The notes: generated from the sequence alone by a model not told the origin. Shown: positions 1-8,429, counted from the stretch's first letter. The stretch is DNA of 64,000 bases from Mucilaginibacter ginkgonis (GCF_009754905.2 NZ_CP066775.1:1240001-1304000), one strand, 5' to 3'. A program made the numbers and translations.

Positions 1-508
1 AGATGAGCGCCAGGCATATAAGCACTGTGACCGCGAATGGAACGTGATAGCTATCGAAAATGAACTTTTGCAAAATAATTACAACGAGGTAAAGCCTGAA
101 TGCAGAACCTATGGTTCGGCTGATCAGGAATATCCCAGCCGCGGTCTTGTAACTCCATAAACCCAATGCACTTTCTATATAGCCGTAAATAGACGTTAGC
201 CTTAATCTGTAGTACAGTGGCAATAAAACCGTACACACCACAATAAAGCCTGCCGCATTCCCTAAAACAAATTGAAAGTAAGCGAATTGATCCCCGGTTG
301 GTGCGCCGACTTTGCCGGGAACGGATATGAATGTTACGCCGCTAAGCGCGGTACCTATCATACCAAAGGCAACGAGATACCATTTGGAGTTGCGGTTGGC
401 CACAAAGAACGTATCATTGTCTGAAGATTTGCCGGCAGTGAGGAATGATATAGCCACCAGCACTACAAAGTACCCGATGATAAATAAGAGTAATACGGCC
501 GGCGACAT
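1..508 (-). CDS. Sodium:solute symporter (SSS family), N-terminal part
   Basis: Reverse-strand frame open from an ATG at 508 to the window edge, so only about 169 residues are visible. The translation begins MSPAVLLLFIIGYFVVLVAI, a first membrane helix, followed by a conserved loop (FFVANRNSKWYLVAFGMIGTA, slightly shortened here in sense) and a second helix region with SGVTFISVPGKVG. This N-terminal pattern is typical of the sodium/solute symporter family, which couples Na+ uptake to import of sugars, amino acids or vitamins across the inner membrane. The substrate cannot be told from this part. It is divergent from recR. The C-terminal helices lie outside the window. Confidence 0.8.
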   Translation of the reverse strand, partial: MSPAVLLLFIIGYFVVLVAISFLTAGKSSDNDTFFVANRNSKWYLVAFGMIGTALSGVTFISVPGKVGAPTGDQFAYFQFVLGNAAGFIVVCTVLLPLYYRLRLTSIYGYIESALGLWSYKTAAGIFLISRTIGSAFRLYLVVIILQKFIFDSYHVPFAVTVLICLALI

Positions 509-566
509 AGTTTTGTATTAAATCGTTAATTGGTTACAAGGCGAAAGATAGGCTGTTGACCGTATC

Positions 567-600
567 TTGACAAGAAATGATGCCGTTTTTTTTAAATTTG
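567..600 (+). promoter_or_regulatory. Probable recR promoter
   Basis: TTGAC at 567-571 is followed after 21 bases by TAAATTTG at 593-600, an exact match to the Bacteroidota -7 consensus TAnnTTTG. Only four bases separate this box from the recR ATG at 605, so transcription would start at or next to the start codon. Confidence 0.6.
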
Positions 601-604
601 ATGA

Positions 605-1222
605 ATGAATTTCTCCTCCAAGCTGTTAGAAAATGCCGTTGCCGAGTTTGCTAAGCTGCCGGGCGTTGGGCCTAAGACAGCGCTCAGATTAGTGCTGCAT
701 TTGCTCGGTCAGGACAAAGAGGAGGTGCAATCTTTTAGCGACGCGATGGTTAAGCTGCGTAACGAGATTCTGTTTTGCTCAACCTGTCACAATATTTCTG
801 ACCAGCCTGTTTGCGACATCTGTAGTTCTCCCAAACGCGACCACGGCATCATTTGTATAGTGGAAGATACACGCGACGTGATGGCAGTTGAAAATACTGA
901 CCAGTTTAACGGAGTGTACCATGTACTTGGCGGTTTAATTTCGCCGATGGATGGGGTAGGCCCGGCCGACCTTGAAATTGATTCTTTGATAGAACGTGTG
1001 AGCCGGGGAGATATAAAAGAAGTGTTCTTTGCATTGAGCGCGACCATGGAAGGCGACACCACGATTTTTTACCTTAACAAAAGACTTAAAAACTTTAAAC
1101 TAAACATATCTACCATTGCCCGTGGCATAGCTTTTGGTGGTGAGTTAGAGTACGTTGACGAGATTACACTCGGAAGGTCAATAGCGACACGCGTACCCTA
1201 CGAAAACTCACTATCAGGCTAA
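605..1222 (+). CDS. recR: Recombination mediator protein RecR
   Basis: 205 residues, the usual RecR length. RecR works with RecO and RecF to load RecA at single-strand gaps during recombinational repair. The helix-hairpin-helix segment LPGVGPKTALR lies near residues 18-28, a four-cysteine zinc finger follows (CSTCHNISDQPVCDIC, about residues 58-73), and then a Toprim domain beginning IICIVEDTRDVMAVE. The C-terminal ARGIAFGGELEYVDEITLGR block is the conserved RecR tail. An ATG at 601 is in another frame, so 605 is the start. The GT2 gene begins four bases after the stop, suggesting a recR-GT2-SDR transcription unit. Confidence 0.96.
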   Translation: MNFSSKLLENAVAEFAKLPGVGPKTALRLVLHLLGQDKEEVQSFSDAMVKLRNEILFCSTCHNISDQPVCDICSSPKRDHGIICIVEDTRDVMAVENTDQFNGVYHVLGGLISPMDGVGPADLEIDSLIERVSRGDIKEVFFALSATMEGDTTIFYLNKRLKNFKLNISTIARGIAFGGELEYVDEITLGRSIATRVPYENSLSG

Positions 1223-1226
1223 GTAC

Positions 1227-2036
1227 ATGAAGGTATCTGTAATTGTGGTAAACCATAAAGGGAGCAAGTTGTCGCCTTACGCGTTAACTGCACTGTCCGC
1301 TGCTGCAGATAAAGTCGAGTCTGAAATTATTGTGATTGGTGAAACTAAGAATTCGAAGGCCGAACCAATAGTCCGTTATTTTAAATCTTACGTAGATAAC
1401 ATCTCTCAAGACATTAATTTTGGCATAGCTAACTCAATCGGCGAGTATATTTTGATCTTACAGCCGGATGCTGTTTTGCAGTATGACGCTATTAAAAGAT
1501 CTGTACAGTTTATGGATCACCATCAGCACGCTGGCGGGTTAAGCGTACGTATGCTGGATGCTGATGGCAATTATTTGCAATCTTCGAAAAAGGTATTGCC
1601 TGATAGCTGGATTGCATTTTTCAAATTGACCGGGTTGCTCAAGCAATTCCCTAAATCGCGTTTACGCCACAACTTTGCTGCACACCACGAAGACGAGTTT
1701 GATACCATCGAGATGGACGTGTTAGGCAGTAGTTTTATGTTATTGCGCAGATCAGCCTTAGACACTGTCGGTAAGTTCGACGAGCGCTTTGGTAAATATG
1801 GAAGTAACATCGACATTTCTTATCGTTTACGCCTGGCCGGTTTCAAAAATTACTACTTTCCAAAAACTTATATCATTAAAGAGCAGGCACAAGCTGTCAC
1901 GAAATTTAGCTGGCAATATCTCAAAGGATTTTACGGAGCGTTGTTTATCTTCGTCATCAAATATTTCTTCAGTTTGCCTGCTGTAAAAGTTAAACCATTG
2001 CAGGAGCTGTACCCTGCATATGAACTTAAAGGATAA
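1227..2036 (+). CDS. Glycosyltransferase family 2 protein
   Basis: 269 residues with a GT-A fold start (MKVSVIVVNHKG). It lacks a standard DXD; the equivalent position reads ILQPDA (residues 76-81), as in WbbL-like rhamnosyltransferases where this is usually LNPD. DVLGSSFMLLRRSAL followed by DERFGKYGSNIDISYRLRLAGF is the conserved acceptor and base region of that group. A hydrophobic stretch near the C-terminus (FYGALFIFVIKYFF) suggests membrane attachment. It probably adds a sugar to a cell-surface polysaccharide or lipid; donor and acceptor are unknown. Its 3' end overlaps the SDR gene by 17 bases, indicating cotranscription. Confidence 0.85.
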   Translation: MKVSVIVVNHKGSKLSPYALTALSAAADKVESEIIVIGETKNSKAEPIVRYFKSYVDNISQDINFGIANSIGEYILILQPDAVLQYDAIKRSVQFMDHHQHAGGLSVRMLDADGNYLQSSKKVLPDSWIAFFKLTGLLKQFPKSRLRHNFAAHHEDEFDTIEMDVLGSSFMLLRRSALDTVGKFDERFGKYGSNIDISYRLRLAGFKNYYFPKTYIIKEQAQAVTKFSWQYLKGFYGALFIFVIKYFFSLPAVKVKPLQELYPAYELKG

Positions 2037-2835
2037 AGTTGTCGTGATTACCGGGGCATCTTCCGGTATCGGTAAAGCTATGGTTTACGAGTTTGCTTCG
2101 CGCGGCGCCAATGTGGTGCTCGCGGCAAGGCAATATGTAACACTTTGCGAAATCTCCGAAGACGTACAGAAAAAATACCCGGTTAAAGCCCTATCCATTC
2201 AGTGCGATGTAAGCAAAGAAGGCGACTGTGAATCGATGATCAAACAGACGGTTGCTACCTTTGCTCGGATAGATGTACTTGTGAATAATGCCGGTATCAC
2301 CATGCGTGCTCTTTTTAAAGATATGGATCTAAGCGTTTTCAAAAGCGTTATGGATATCAACTTTTGGGGCACTGTATATTGCACGCGTTATGCTATGCCT
2401 CAGCTCTTGGCTAATAAGGGAACAGTTGTAGGTATATCTTCAATATCGGGAATTAAAGGGTTACCTAGCCGCAGCGCTTATTCTGCTTCGAAGTTTGCCA
2501 TGAACGGTTTTCTAGACTCACTGAGGACTGAAAACCTCCATACAGGATTGAACGTGCTGATAGCCTGCCCTGGTTTTACAGCATCTAACATTCGTAATGT
2601 GGCATTAGACAAAAACGGTAATCAGCAGGGTGAAAGCAACCTGGAAGAGGATAAAATGATGACCGCCGAAGAAGTAGCTAAACGCATAGCTACAGGCGTT
2701 GAAAATAAAGCAAGAACGCTGGTTATGACAACTCAAGGCAAGCTAACTAACTTATTAAGCAAGTTTGTCCCGGGGTTATTGGATAAATTGGTTTATAACG
2801 TATTCGCTAAAGAAAAGGATTCGCTGCTGAAGTGA
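2020..2835 (+). CDS. Short-chain dehydrogenase/reductase (SDR) family oxidoreductase
   Basis: 271 residues with a classical SDR Rossmann fold. The cofactor motif TGASSGIG is at residues 12-19, NNAG near 90, and the catalytic YSASK near 158-162, preceded by the catalytic serine in ISSISG. These residues predict an active NAD(P)H-dependent oxidoreductase, but the substrate cannot be inferred. The sequence resembles the DltE/YqjQ-like SDRs found across Bacteroidota. It overlaps the upstream glycosyltransferase, which hints at lipid or polysaccharide metabolism without proving it. Its stop codon directly abuts the stop of the convergent channel gene. Confidence 0.88.
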   Translation: MNLKDKVVVITGASSGIGKAMVYEFASRGANVVLAARQYVTLCEISEDVQKKYPVKALSIQCDVSKEGDCESMIKQTVATFARIDVLVNNAGITMRALFKDMDLSVFKSVMDINFWGTVYCTRYAMPQLLANKGTVVGISSISGIKGLPSRSAYSASKFAMNGFLDSLRTENLHTGLNVLIACPGFTASNIRNVALDKNGNQQGESNLEEDKMMTAEEVAKRIATGVENKARTLVMTTQGKLTNLLSKFVPGLLDKLVYNVFAKEKDSLLK

Positions 2836-3792
2836 TCAATTTAACGCAGGCAGTTCTGCTTCTGTGTAATCACTGATTTTGCCTAAGTGCAGATGTACCT
2901 TTCCTTCGTTGTCATTGTAGAAAGTAGGAGTAAAACGTGCGCCCCACACCATCTCGTCGTACATATATGATGTACGGGCATGTACTGTTTGGGAAAATGT
3001 TTCGTCGAAAGCTTGTACCAACACTGCAAATGTAGCATTACCGTTCTTAAGGTCCTCGCGGGTTACGTTATGCAGCGGACTGTTCTCATCCAGCGGGTGA
3101 ACTACTGTCCAGCTAAGCGTTAATAAACTCACGTGGCTGCGTTCCAACGGCAAGGTATAAAAACGGCGCATAGGTTTGCCATCTACCATTTCATTGTAAG
3201 AGAATATCATCTCCACAGTTACCTCCAGCAGCAGATTAGGACGCTTATTGGCCAGCCTGAACATTAGTCCCTTGCCATTGGTGAGCTGATATGGCGCAAC
3301 CAGTAACTGGTCGCTGAATGCGATCCTCGCTGTCGGTCTTGAGAAGCGCCCATATAATAAACCGGTTGCTAAAGCGAATGCCAGCAAACCCATCATAGAT
3401 TCAAATGCCGCGATAAAATTGGTAGCAACACCGGACGGACTAATATGGCCGTATCCAACAGTCGAGAGCGTCTGCGCAGAAAAAAAGAAAGCGCTAAGAA
3501 AATGATGCAGAAAATCCTTGCCCTCCGCACCGTTAAGGTTGCGTATGCCTATGCTAACATAAATGCTTGCAAATATGAGATTGGTAATTAAATAGCCGGA
3601 TAATACCATAAGCCAAAACAGTGGCCAGCGCATGGATATGAGCTTATGATAAGTATTTGTAGTGTTAAAAAAGGGTATTCCCTCACGTTTTACATTGATG
3701 GTGCCGTTTTTATTTACAACCCGCTGGCTTATGGCCTGGGTGCCGAAACCAAGGTCGTCTTCGGGGTTTACCGCATGTTTTCTGATCGCCAT
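2836..3792 (-). CDS. KirBac-type inward rectifier potassium channel
   Basis: About 318 residues from the ATG at 3792. A longer frame reaches 3861 but would run into the trp promoter, and its extra N-terminus is not Kir-like, so I prefer 3792. The protein has a slide-helix region, TM1 (WPLFWLMVLSGYLITNLIFA), a pore helix and selectivity filter TVGYG (residues 111-115), TM2, and a long beta-rich cytoplasmic C-terminal domain typical of Kir channels. Family members conduct K+ through the inner membrane and are gated by lipids and ligands. The gene converges on the SDR with no intergenic base; the two stop codons together form the palindrome TGATCA. Confidence 0.9.
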   Translation of the reverse strand: MAIRKHAVNPEDDLGFGTQAISQRVVNKNGTINVKREGIPFFNTTNTYHKLISMRWPLFWLMVLSGYLITNLIFASIYVSIGIRNLNGAEGKDFLHHFLSAFFFSAQTLSTVGYGHISPSGVATNFIAAFESMMGLLAFALATGLLYGRFSRPTARIAFSDQLLVAPYQLTNGKGLMFRLANKRPNLLLEVTVEMIFSYNEMVDGKPMRRFYTLPLERSHVSLLTLSWTVVHPLDENSPLHNVTREDLKNGNATFAVLVQAFDETFSQTVHARTSYMYDEMVWGARFTPTFYNDNEGKVHLHLGKISDYTEAELPALN

Positions 3793-3841
3793 TTCGTAAC
3801 TGCTAAAACGGTGTTTAAAATAGACAAAAAATATAAATCGG

Positions 3842-3873
3842 TTTGTTTTTGGTGAAAACAATACTCATATTTG
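3842..3873 (+). promoter_or_regulatory. Probable trp operon promoter
   Basis: TTTG at 3842-3845 is followed after 20 bases by CATATTTG at 3866-3873, one base off the -7 consensus TAnnTTTG. A start near 3878 would give a short lead to the trp leader peptide ATG at 3889. This lies between the divergent Kir gene and trpL. Confidence 0.5.
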
Positions 3874-3888
3874 TCACCATAACAACAA

Positions 3889-3936
3889 ATGAAAAAATTA
3901 AACTTAAACGGTTGGTGGCCTAACGAGAAATCGTAA
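3889..3936 (+). CDS. trpL: trp operon leader peptide with tandem Trp codons
   Basis: A 15-codon reading frame encodes MKKLNLNGWWPNEKS. The two adjacent TGG codons at 3913-3918 are the expected sensor for charged tRNA-Trp in transcription attenuation. It lies 66 bases before trpD and is followed by a complete set of alternative hairpins (separate entry). It is too short to be found by length-filtered gene calling. The identification rests on position, the WW pair and the surrounding RNA structures, which agree with each other. Confidence 0.9.
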   Translation: MKKLNLNGWWPNEKS

Positions 3937-3996
3937 GGCAATCCTGTTTTCGTTTGTTAAATATTGGAAGGGTTGCTGATAAGCAACCCTTTTTTT
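3918..3996 (+). promoter_or_regulatory. trp attenuator: pause hairpin, antiterminator and terminator
   Basis: Three mutually exclusive stems can be drawn. Segments 1:2 pair GCCTAACGA (3918-3926) with TCGTAAGGC (3931-3939) around a GAAA loop, with one A-A mismatch. Segments 2:3 pair GGCAATCC (3937-3944) with GGGTTGCT (3970-3977), all eight positions pairing if two G-U pairs are allowed. Segments 3:4 form the terminator GGGTTGCT-GATA-AGCAACCC (3970-3989) followed by seven T. A ribosome stalled at the Trp codons (3913-3918) would cover segment 1, free segment 2 and favour the antiterminator, switching the operon on when Trp is scarce. Confidence 0.9.
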
Positions 3997-4001
3997 ATGC
4001 C

Positions 4002-4994
4002 ATGAAACAAATTTTAAATCACCTTTTTGAACATAAGACATTTAGCAGGCAGCAGTCTAAAGAGATACTGACTGACATCGGTCAGGGGAAGTATAATGCC
4101 TCGCAAATGGCAGCATTTATGACGGCATATTGTATGCGTAGCATCACCGTTGACGAGTTAGAGGGATTTCGTGAAGCCATGCTGGAGCTGTGCCTTCCGG
4201 TAAATATCGAAGCCGGTGACCTGATAGATCTGTGCGGCACGGGCGGTGATGGTAAAGACACTTTCAACATTTCTACGCTGGCCTCATTTGTTGTTGCAGG
4301 TGCCGGTTACAAGGTGGCGAAACATGGTAATTATGGTGTGTCTTCGGGTTGCGGTTCTTCAAACGTTATTGAATACCTGGGTTACAGTTTCACCAATGAT
4401 ACCGGTAAATTAAACTCAACTATCGACGCTGCGAATATTTGCTTTTTGCATGCACCGCTATTTCACCCTGCGATGAAGACTGTGGCACCTATTCGCCGCG
4501 AATTGGGTGTGAAAACTTTCTTTAATATGCTTGGCCCGCTGGTGAATCCGGCGAAGCCGAAAAATCAACTCGTAGGTGTCTATAACTTGGAATTAGCGCG
4601 TTTGTATGCGTACTTATACCAAAAATCGTCGACTAATTATACCATTGTGAACGCTTTAGACGGTTACGACGAAGTATCGCTCACCTGCGATTTTAAAACA
4701 TTCTCTGCCGCAGGCGAAAAGATAAATACCGTTAAAGGTTTAGGCTTCGATGTGCTCGATCCGGCAAGTATTACGGGCGGGCATACCGTCGCCGATTCGG
4801 CTGCGATTTTTACAAATGTTTTAAAGGGCGATGGCGCCGACGCGCAGAACAATGTGGTGTTAAGTAACGCTGCGCTCGCTATCAGAACAATAAGCCCAGA
4901 AAAATCTTTTGGTGACTGTTTTTATGAGGCTGAAGAGTCACTGTTGGGCAAAAAAGCGTTAAAGAGCTTCACAAATTTAATTAACGCCAACTAA
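4002..4994 (+). CDS. trpD: Anthranilate phosphoribosyltransferase
   Basis: 330 residues from the ATG at 4002. An upstream in-frame start at 3954 would place coding sequence across the attenuator and is rejected. The enzyme joins anthranilate to PRPP, the second step of the tryptophan branch. The N-terminal helical domain is followed by the glycine-rich PRPP-binding segment DLCGTGGDGKDTFNIST, then VAKHGNYGVSSGCGSSNVIEYLG and the FNMLGPLVNPAKPKNQLVGVY block, all diagnostic. It is the first structural gene after the attenuator and overlaps trpF by one base (TAATG). trpE and trpG, usually upstream, are not present here. Confidence 0.96.
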   Translation: MKQILNHLFEHKTFSRQQSKEILTDIGQGKYNASQMAAFMTAYCMRSITVDELEGFREAMLELCLPVNIEAGDLIDLCGTGGDGKDTFNISTLASFVVAGAGYKVAKHGNYGVSSGCGSSNVIEYLGYSFTNDTGKLNSTIDAANICFLHAPLFHPAMKTVAPIRRELGVKTFFNMLGPLVNPAKPKNQLVGVYNLELARLYAYLYQKSSTNYTIVNALDGYDEVSLTCDFKTFSAAGEKINTVKGLGFDVLDPASITGGHTVADSAAIFTNVLKGDGADAQNNVVLSNAALAIRTISPEKSFGDCFYEAEESLLGKKALKSFTNLINAN

Positions 4995-5617
4995 TGAAGA
5001 TAAAGGTTTGCGGGTTAAAAGATCCAAACAACATAAAGGCAATTGAGGCGCTCGGACCGGATTTTATCGGTTTGATATTTTACCCGCGGTCGCCCAGATA
5101 TATTGATGGATTACCCTCATCGGTTACAAAGGCGATTAGCCCAGCTATTGTTAAAACAGGCGTTTTTGTAAACGATTCTTTTGAGAGTATTAACTCTTTG
5201 ATTTCTGAATACGAATTAGACGCTGTGCAGTTGCATGGTGTAGAAAACCCCGAGTTTTGTGCCGGATTAAAAAAAAGAGTTAAGGTGATTAAAGCTTTTA
5301 ACATTGATGAAGAATTTGATTTTGATGACCTTGACGTTTATTTGCCGCACGTCGATTATTTTTTGTTCGATACGCGTAGTAACAAACCGGGCGGGAGCGG
5401 CCTGACGTTTGACTGGTCGGTTTTGAAGAATTACACGCATAATGCGCCGTTTTTTTTAAGCGGGGGACTTAGTCTTGATAACTTGGAAGCTGCACTAAAG
5501 ATTTCGCACCCGCAATTTTATGCTGTTGACCTGAACAGCAAGTTTGAAATTAGCCCTGGTATAAAAGATGCCGGCAAACTAAAAGAAGCATTTAACCTGA
5601 TAAGAAGAACGGTTTAA
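4994..5617 (+). CDS. trpF: Phosphoribosylanthranilate isomerase
   Basis: 207 residues, the usual length of a stand-alone TrpF. It converts phosphoribosylanthranilate to CdRP, the step after TrpD. Diagnostic segments are the N-terminal [11 protein letters not shown] with the catalytic cysteine, [18 protein letters not shown], the phosphate-binding [18 protein letters not shown] with the catalytic aspartate, and FFLSGGL near the C-terminus. It is not fused to TrpC, and no trpC is found in the operon. Its start codon overlaps the trpD stop, and trpB follows one base after its own stop, so translation is likely coupled. Confidence 0.96.
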   Translation: MKIKVCGLKDPNNIKAIEALGPDFIGLIFYPRSPRYIDGLPSSVTKAISPAIVKTGVFVNDSFESINSLISEYELDAVQLHGVENPEFCAGLKKRVKVIKAFNIDEEFDFDDLDVYLPHVDYFLFDTRSNKPGGSGLTFDWSVLKNYTHNAPFFLSGGLSLDNLEAALKISHPQFYAVDLNSKFEISPGIKDAGKLKEAFNLIRRTV

Positions 5618-5618
5618 T

Positions 5619-6800
5619 ATGAGATACGGAGTTAATGAACAAGGCTATTACGGCGATTTCGGCGGAGCATACATCCCCGAAATGCTGTATCCTAATATTG
5701 AGGAACTAAGGCAGCAGTATCAGGCGATTACAAATGATGCTTCATTTAAGGCAGAATTTGAAAGTTTGCTTAAAGACTATGTGGGCAGGCCCTCTCCGTT
5801 ATACCTTGCCGAAAGATTGTCTGAGAAATACGGCGCAAACATTTTTCTTAAACGCGAAGATCTCAACCATACAGGTTCGCACAAGATCAATAACGCTATA
5901 GGGCAGATCTTATTAGCAGAACGGCTTTGTAAAAAGCGCATCATCGCAGAGACAGGTGCCGGGCAGCACGGCGTAGCAACGGCTACGGTTTGCGCCTTAA
6001 AAGGTATTGAATGTGTTGTTTACATGGGCGAAGTGGATATGGAACGCCAGGCGCCAAATGTTGCACGTATGAAAATGCTGGGCGCGAAGGTTGTCCCTGC
6101 AACATCGGGAAGTAAGACACTTAAAGATGCAACAAATGAGGCGATGCGAGATTGGATCAACAATCCGCTTGATACCCACTACATAATAGGCTCTGTGGTG
6201 GGGCCGTACCCTTATCCGGAGATGGTGGCAAAATTCCAATCCATCATTTCTCTCGAAACTAAAAAACAACTTTTAGAGCATACCGGCAGAGAACTTCCTG
6301 ATTATGCCCTGGCTTGTGTAGGCGGCGGCAGCAATGCAATGGGAATGTTCTACCATTTTTTGGATGACGAAAGTGTAAAACTAATCGCTGTAGAAGCGGC
6401 AGGAAAGGGTGTTGAAAGCGGGCACTCTGCTGCAACAACGTTTTTGGGAAAAGAAGGTGTGCTGCATGGCAGCCGTACGATTTTAATGCAGACCGAGGAT
6501 GGTCAGGTAGTTGAACCATATTCAATATCCGCCGGATTAGACTATCCCGGTATTGGCCCGCAGCATGCACACTTATATAAGATCAACCGTGCACAGTATG
6601 TAAGCATCACCGACGATGAAGCTTTAAATGCAGGCCTATTAGTCTCTCAATTAGAGGGAATTATACCTGCGATTGAATCGGCACATGCCTTTGCTTATTT
6701 GGAAAAAATGAAATTTAAGCCCAATGATAATGTTGTGATCTGCCTGTCAGGCCGTGGCGACAAAGACTTGGATACTTACATTAAACATTTTGGGTATTAA
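5619..6800 (+). CDS. trpB: Tryptophan synthase beta chain
   Basis: 393 residues, standard for TrpB1. The PLP-dependent beta subunit condenses indole with serine to form tryptophan. The N-terminus [12 protein letters not shown], the PLP lysine in [12 protein letters not shown] (Lys89), [13 protein letters not shown], the phosphate-binding [10 protein letters not shown], and CLSGRGDKD near the C-terminus are all present. It lies one base after trpF and is separated from trpA by about 106 bases that contain an inverted-repeat element. Confidence 0.97.
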   Translation: MRYGVNEQGYYGDFGGAYIPEMLYPNIEELRQQYQAITNDASFKAEFESLLKDYVGRPSPLYLAERLSEKYGANIFLKREDLNHTGSHKINNAIGQILLAERLCKKRIIAETGAGQHGVATATVCALKGIECVVYMGEVDMERQAPNVARMKMLGAKVVPATSGSKTLKDATNEAMRDWINNPLDTHYIIGSVVGPYPYPEMVAKFQSIISLETKKQLLEHTGRELPDYALACVGGGSNAMGMFYHFLDDESVKLIAVEAAGKGVESGHSAATTFLGKEGVLHGSRTILMQTEDGQVVEPYSISAGLDYPGIGPQHAHLYKINRAQYVSITDDEALNAGLLVSQLEGIIPAIESAHAFAYLEKMKFKPNDNVVICLSGRGDKDLDTYIKHFGY

Positions 6801-6810
6801 TTAACTGAAA

Positions 6811-6891
6811 TGTCATCCCGAACTTGTTTAGGGATCCCGGTATAAAAGTTTTAACTGTCCTGTGAGATGCCGAAACAAGTTCGGCATGACA
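6811..6891. repeat. Dispersed inverted-repeat element between trpB and trpA
   Basis: TGTCATCCCGAACTTGTTT at 6811-6829 is mirrored by AAACAAGTTCGGCATGACA at 6873-6891, with one mismatched position. The transcript would fold into a long hairpin inside the operon. Similar TGTCAT...ATGACA elements are common dispersed intergenic sequences in sphingobacteria; related but different ones occur at 7692 and in the island after 52800. Confidence 0.8.
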
Positions 6892-6906
6892 GTAATTTTC
6901 AAACAA

Positions 6907-7680
6907 ATGAACCGTCTTAACCAACTCTTCGATACAAAAAAAGATAACCTGCTTAGTGTGTATTTCACAGCGGGTTACCCTGAACTGAATAGCACTCTAG
7001 CCATTGCCGAAGCTTTGGAGAAAGCCGGAGTAGACTTTTTGGAAGTAGGTTTCCCATATTCAGATCCCGTTGCCGATGGCCCAACCATTCAGCATAGTTC
7101 ACAAATGGCGTTGGATGCCGGTATGAATTTAAACTTGATTTTCGAGCAGTTAAAAGATCTTCGCAAATCGGTAACTATCCCCATTTTATTGATGGGTTAT
7201 GCCAATCCGGTAATGCAATTCGGCGTAGAGAATTTTTGTCGTAGAGCTGCAGAAGTCGGGGTCGATGGCTGCATTATACCAGACCTGCCGATGCATGAAT
7301 ATGAGATGTTATACAAGGATGTCTTTGCCAGATACAACATCAGCAATATTTTTCTTGTAACGCCACAAACTTCAGAAGACCGTATCCGCAAGATCGATGA
7401 GCTGAGCAATAGTTTTATATACTTGCTATCCTCCGCATCAATTACGGGCAAGGCACTACAACTGAATGACCACGTAGACACGTATTTCGCGCGCATCCAA
7501 GGCATGAACCTTAAAAACCCAACCATAGTAGGCTTTGGTATAGGCGACAAGGCCTCGTTTACCAAGGCTTGCCAATACAATCGTGGCGCCATTGTGGGCA
7601 GCGCGTTTGTAAAAATGTTAGGCGAGGGTAGCGATTATTTAAGTAAAGTTGAGGGGTTTGTGAAGGGGATATGCGAGTAA
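6907..7680 (+). CDS. trpA: Tryptophan synthase alpha chain
   Basis: 257 residues from the ATG at 6907; a start at 6862 would lie within the inverted repeat and adds a sequence unlike TrpA. TrpA cleaves indole-3-glycerol phosphate and passes indole to TrpB. It has a TIM barrel with the catalytic glutamate in FLEVGFPYSDPVADGPTIQ and the catalytic aspartate in VDGCIIPDLPMHEYE, followed by LLSSASITGK and GFGIGDKASF, the phosphate-binding region. It is the last gene of the operon; downstream is a dispersed repeat rather than an obvious strong terminator. Confidence 0.96.
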   Translation: MNRLNQLFDTKKDNLLSVYFTAGYPELNSTLAIAEALEKAGVDFLEVGFPYSDPVADGPTIQHSSQMALDAGMNLNLIFEQLKDLRKSVTIPILLMGYANPVMQFGVENFCRRAAEVGVDGCIIPDLPMHEYEMLYKDVFARYNISNIFLVTPQTSEDRIRKIDELSNSFIYLLSSASITGKALQLNDHVDTYFARIQGMNLKNPTIVGFGIGDKASFTKACQYNRGAIVGSAFVKMLGEGSDYLSKVEGFVKGICE

Positions 7681-7691
7681 AATGCCAAACA

Positions 7692-7794
7692 TGTCATCGC
7701 GAAGCACGAAGCAATCTCAGAGGATGTTCTTAAGATTTTATGCTGGATCCCGACTTAAATCGGGAGCCGCGTCACTGCGCTCCTCGTAATGACA
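7692..7794. repeat. Dispersed intergenic repeat after trpA
   Basis: The stretch starts TGTCATCGCGAAGCACGAAG and ends GCTCCTCGTAATGACA, so its ends are complementary (TGTCAT/ATGACA). It contains an inner hairpin CCCGA-CTTAAA-TCGGG. This is the typical form of small dispersed elements in this bacterial group. It fills the gap between trpA and the convergent L-threonylcarbamoyladenylate synthase gene. Confidence 0.65.
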
Positions 7795-7808
7795 AATTTT
7801 AGATTATA

Positions 7809-8429
7809 TTATAAATATAGCTCCAAATCCCCTTTACCTTCACGCAAAACCTCAAATTCGCCTGTGGTACAGTCGACCACGGTGGATGCCACATTACCGC
7901 CGTATCCGCCATCAATAACAATGTCTACCAGGTCCTGATATTTTTCGTAGATCAATTCAGGGTCGGTTGAATACTCAATGATGTCGTCTTCATCATGGAT
8001 CGAAGTAGAAACGATTGGATTACCCAACACCTTTACTATCTCACGGGCAATGTTGTTATCAGGTACACGTATACCCACCGTCTTCCTGCTCGAACTTAAC
8101 AGTTTAGGAACGTTATGGCTGGCATTGAAAATAAAGGTAAACGGCCCCGGTAGGGCTTTTTTTAAAATTCGGAATGCGGTATTGTCAATAGGCTTGGTAT
8201 AATCAGAAATATTGCTCAAATCGTAGCAGACGAAGGAAAAATTTGCCTTCTCGGATTTGATATTTCTGATACGGGCCACACGTTCTATAGCCCGCTGATT
8301 GGTTATATCACAGCCCAGACCGTACACTGTGTCGGTAGGGTAAATGACTACGCCGCCTTTACGCAATACATCTACCACTTGTTCAATGGTTTTAGAATTA
8401 GGATTTTCTGGGTATATTTTCAGCAACAT
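7809..8429 (-). CDS. L-threonylcarbamoyladenylate synthase (Sua5/YciO/YrdC family)
   Basis: About 206 residues from the ATG at 8429. An open frame to 8516 would add a low-complexity Phe/Lys stretch that comes from a terminator hairpin, so it is rejected. The domain carries the YrdC-like core: GGVVIYPTDTVYGLGCDI, the KxR-type nucleotide site around RIRNIKSEK, PGPFTFIFNAS, VGIRVPDN and the SDxD-like ending. It makes threonylcarbamoyl-AMP for the t6A37 modification of ANN-reading tRNAs together with TsaB/D/E. The yceI terminator lies just upstream of its start. Confidence 0.88.
   Translation of the reverse strand: MLLKIYPENPNSKTIEQVVDVLRKGGVVIYPTDTVYGLGCDITNQRAIERVARIRNIKSEKANFSFVCYDLSNISDYTKPIDNTAFRILKKALPGPFTFIFNASHNVPKLLSSSRKTVGIRVPDNNIAREIVKVLGNPIVSTSIHDEDDIIEYSTDPELIYEKYQDLVDIVIDGGYGGNVASTVVDCTTGEFEVLREGKGDLELYL

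Noticed and set aside
3954..4001. Upstream in-frame start for trpD
   Set aside because: It would translate through the attenuator terminator; the ATG at 4002 gives the normal TrpD N-terminus.
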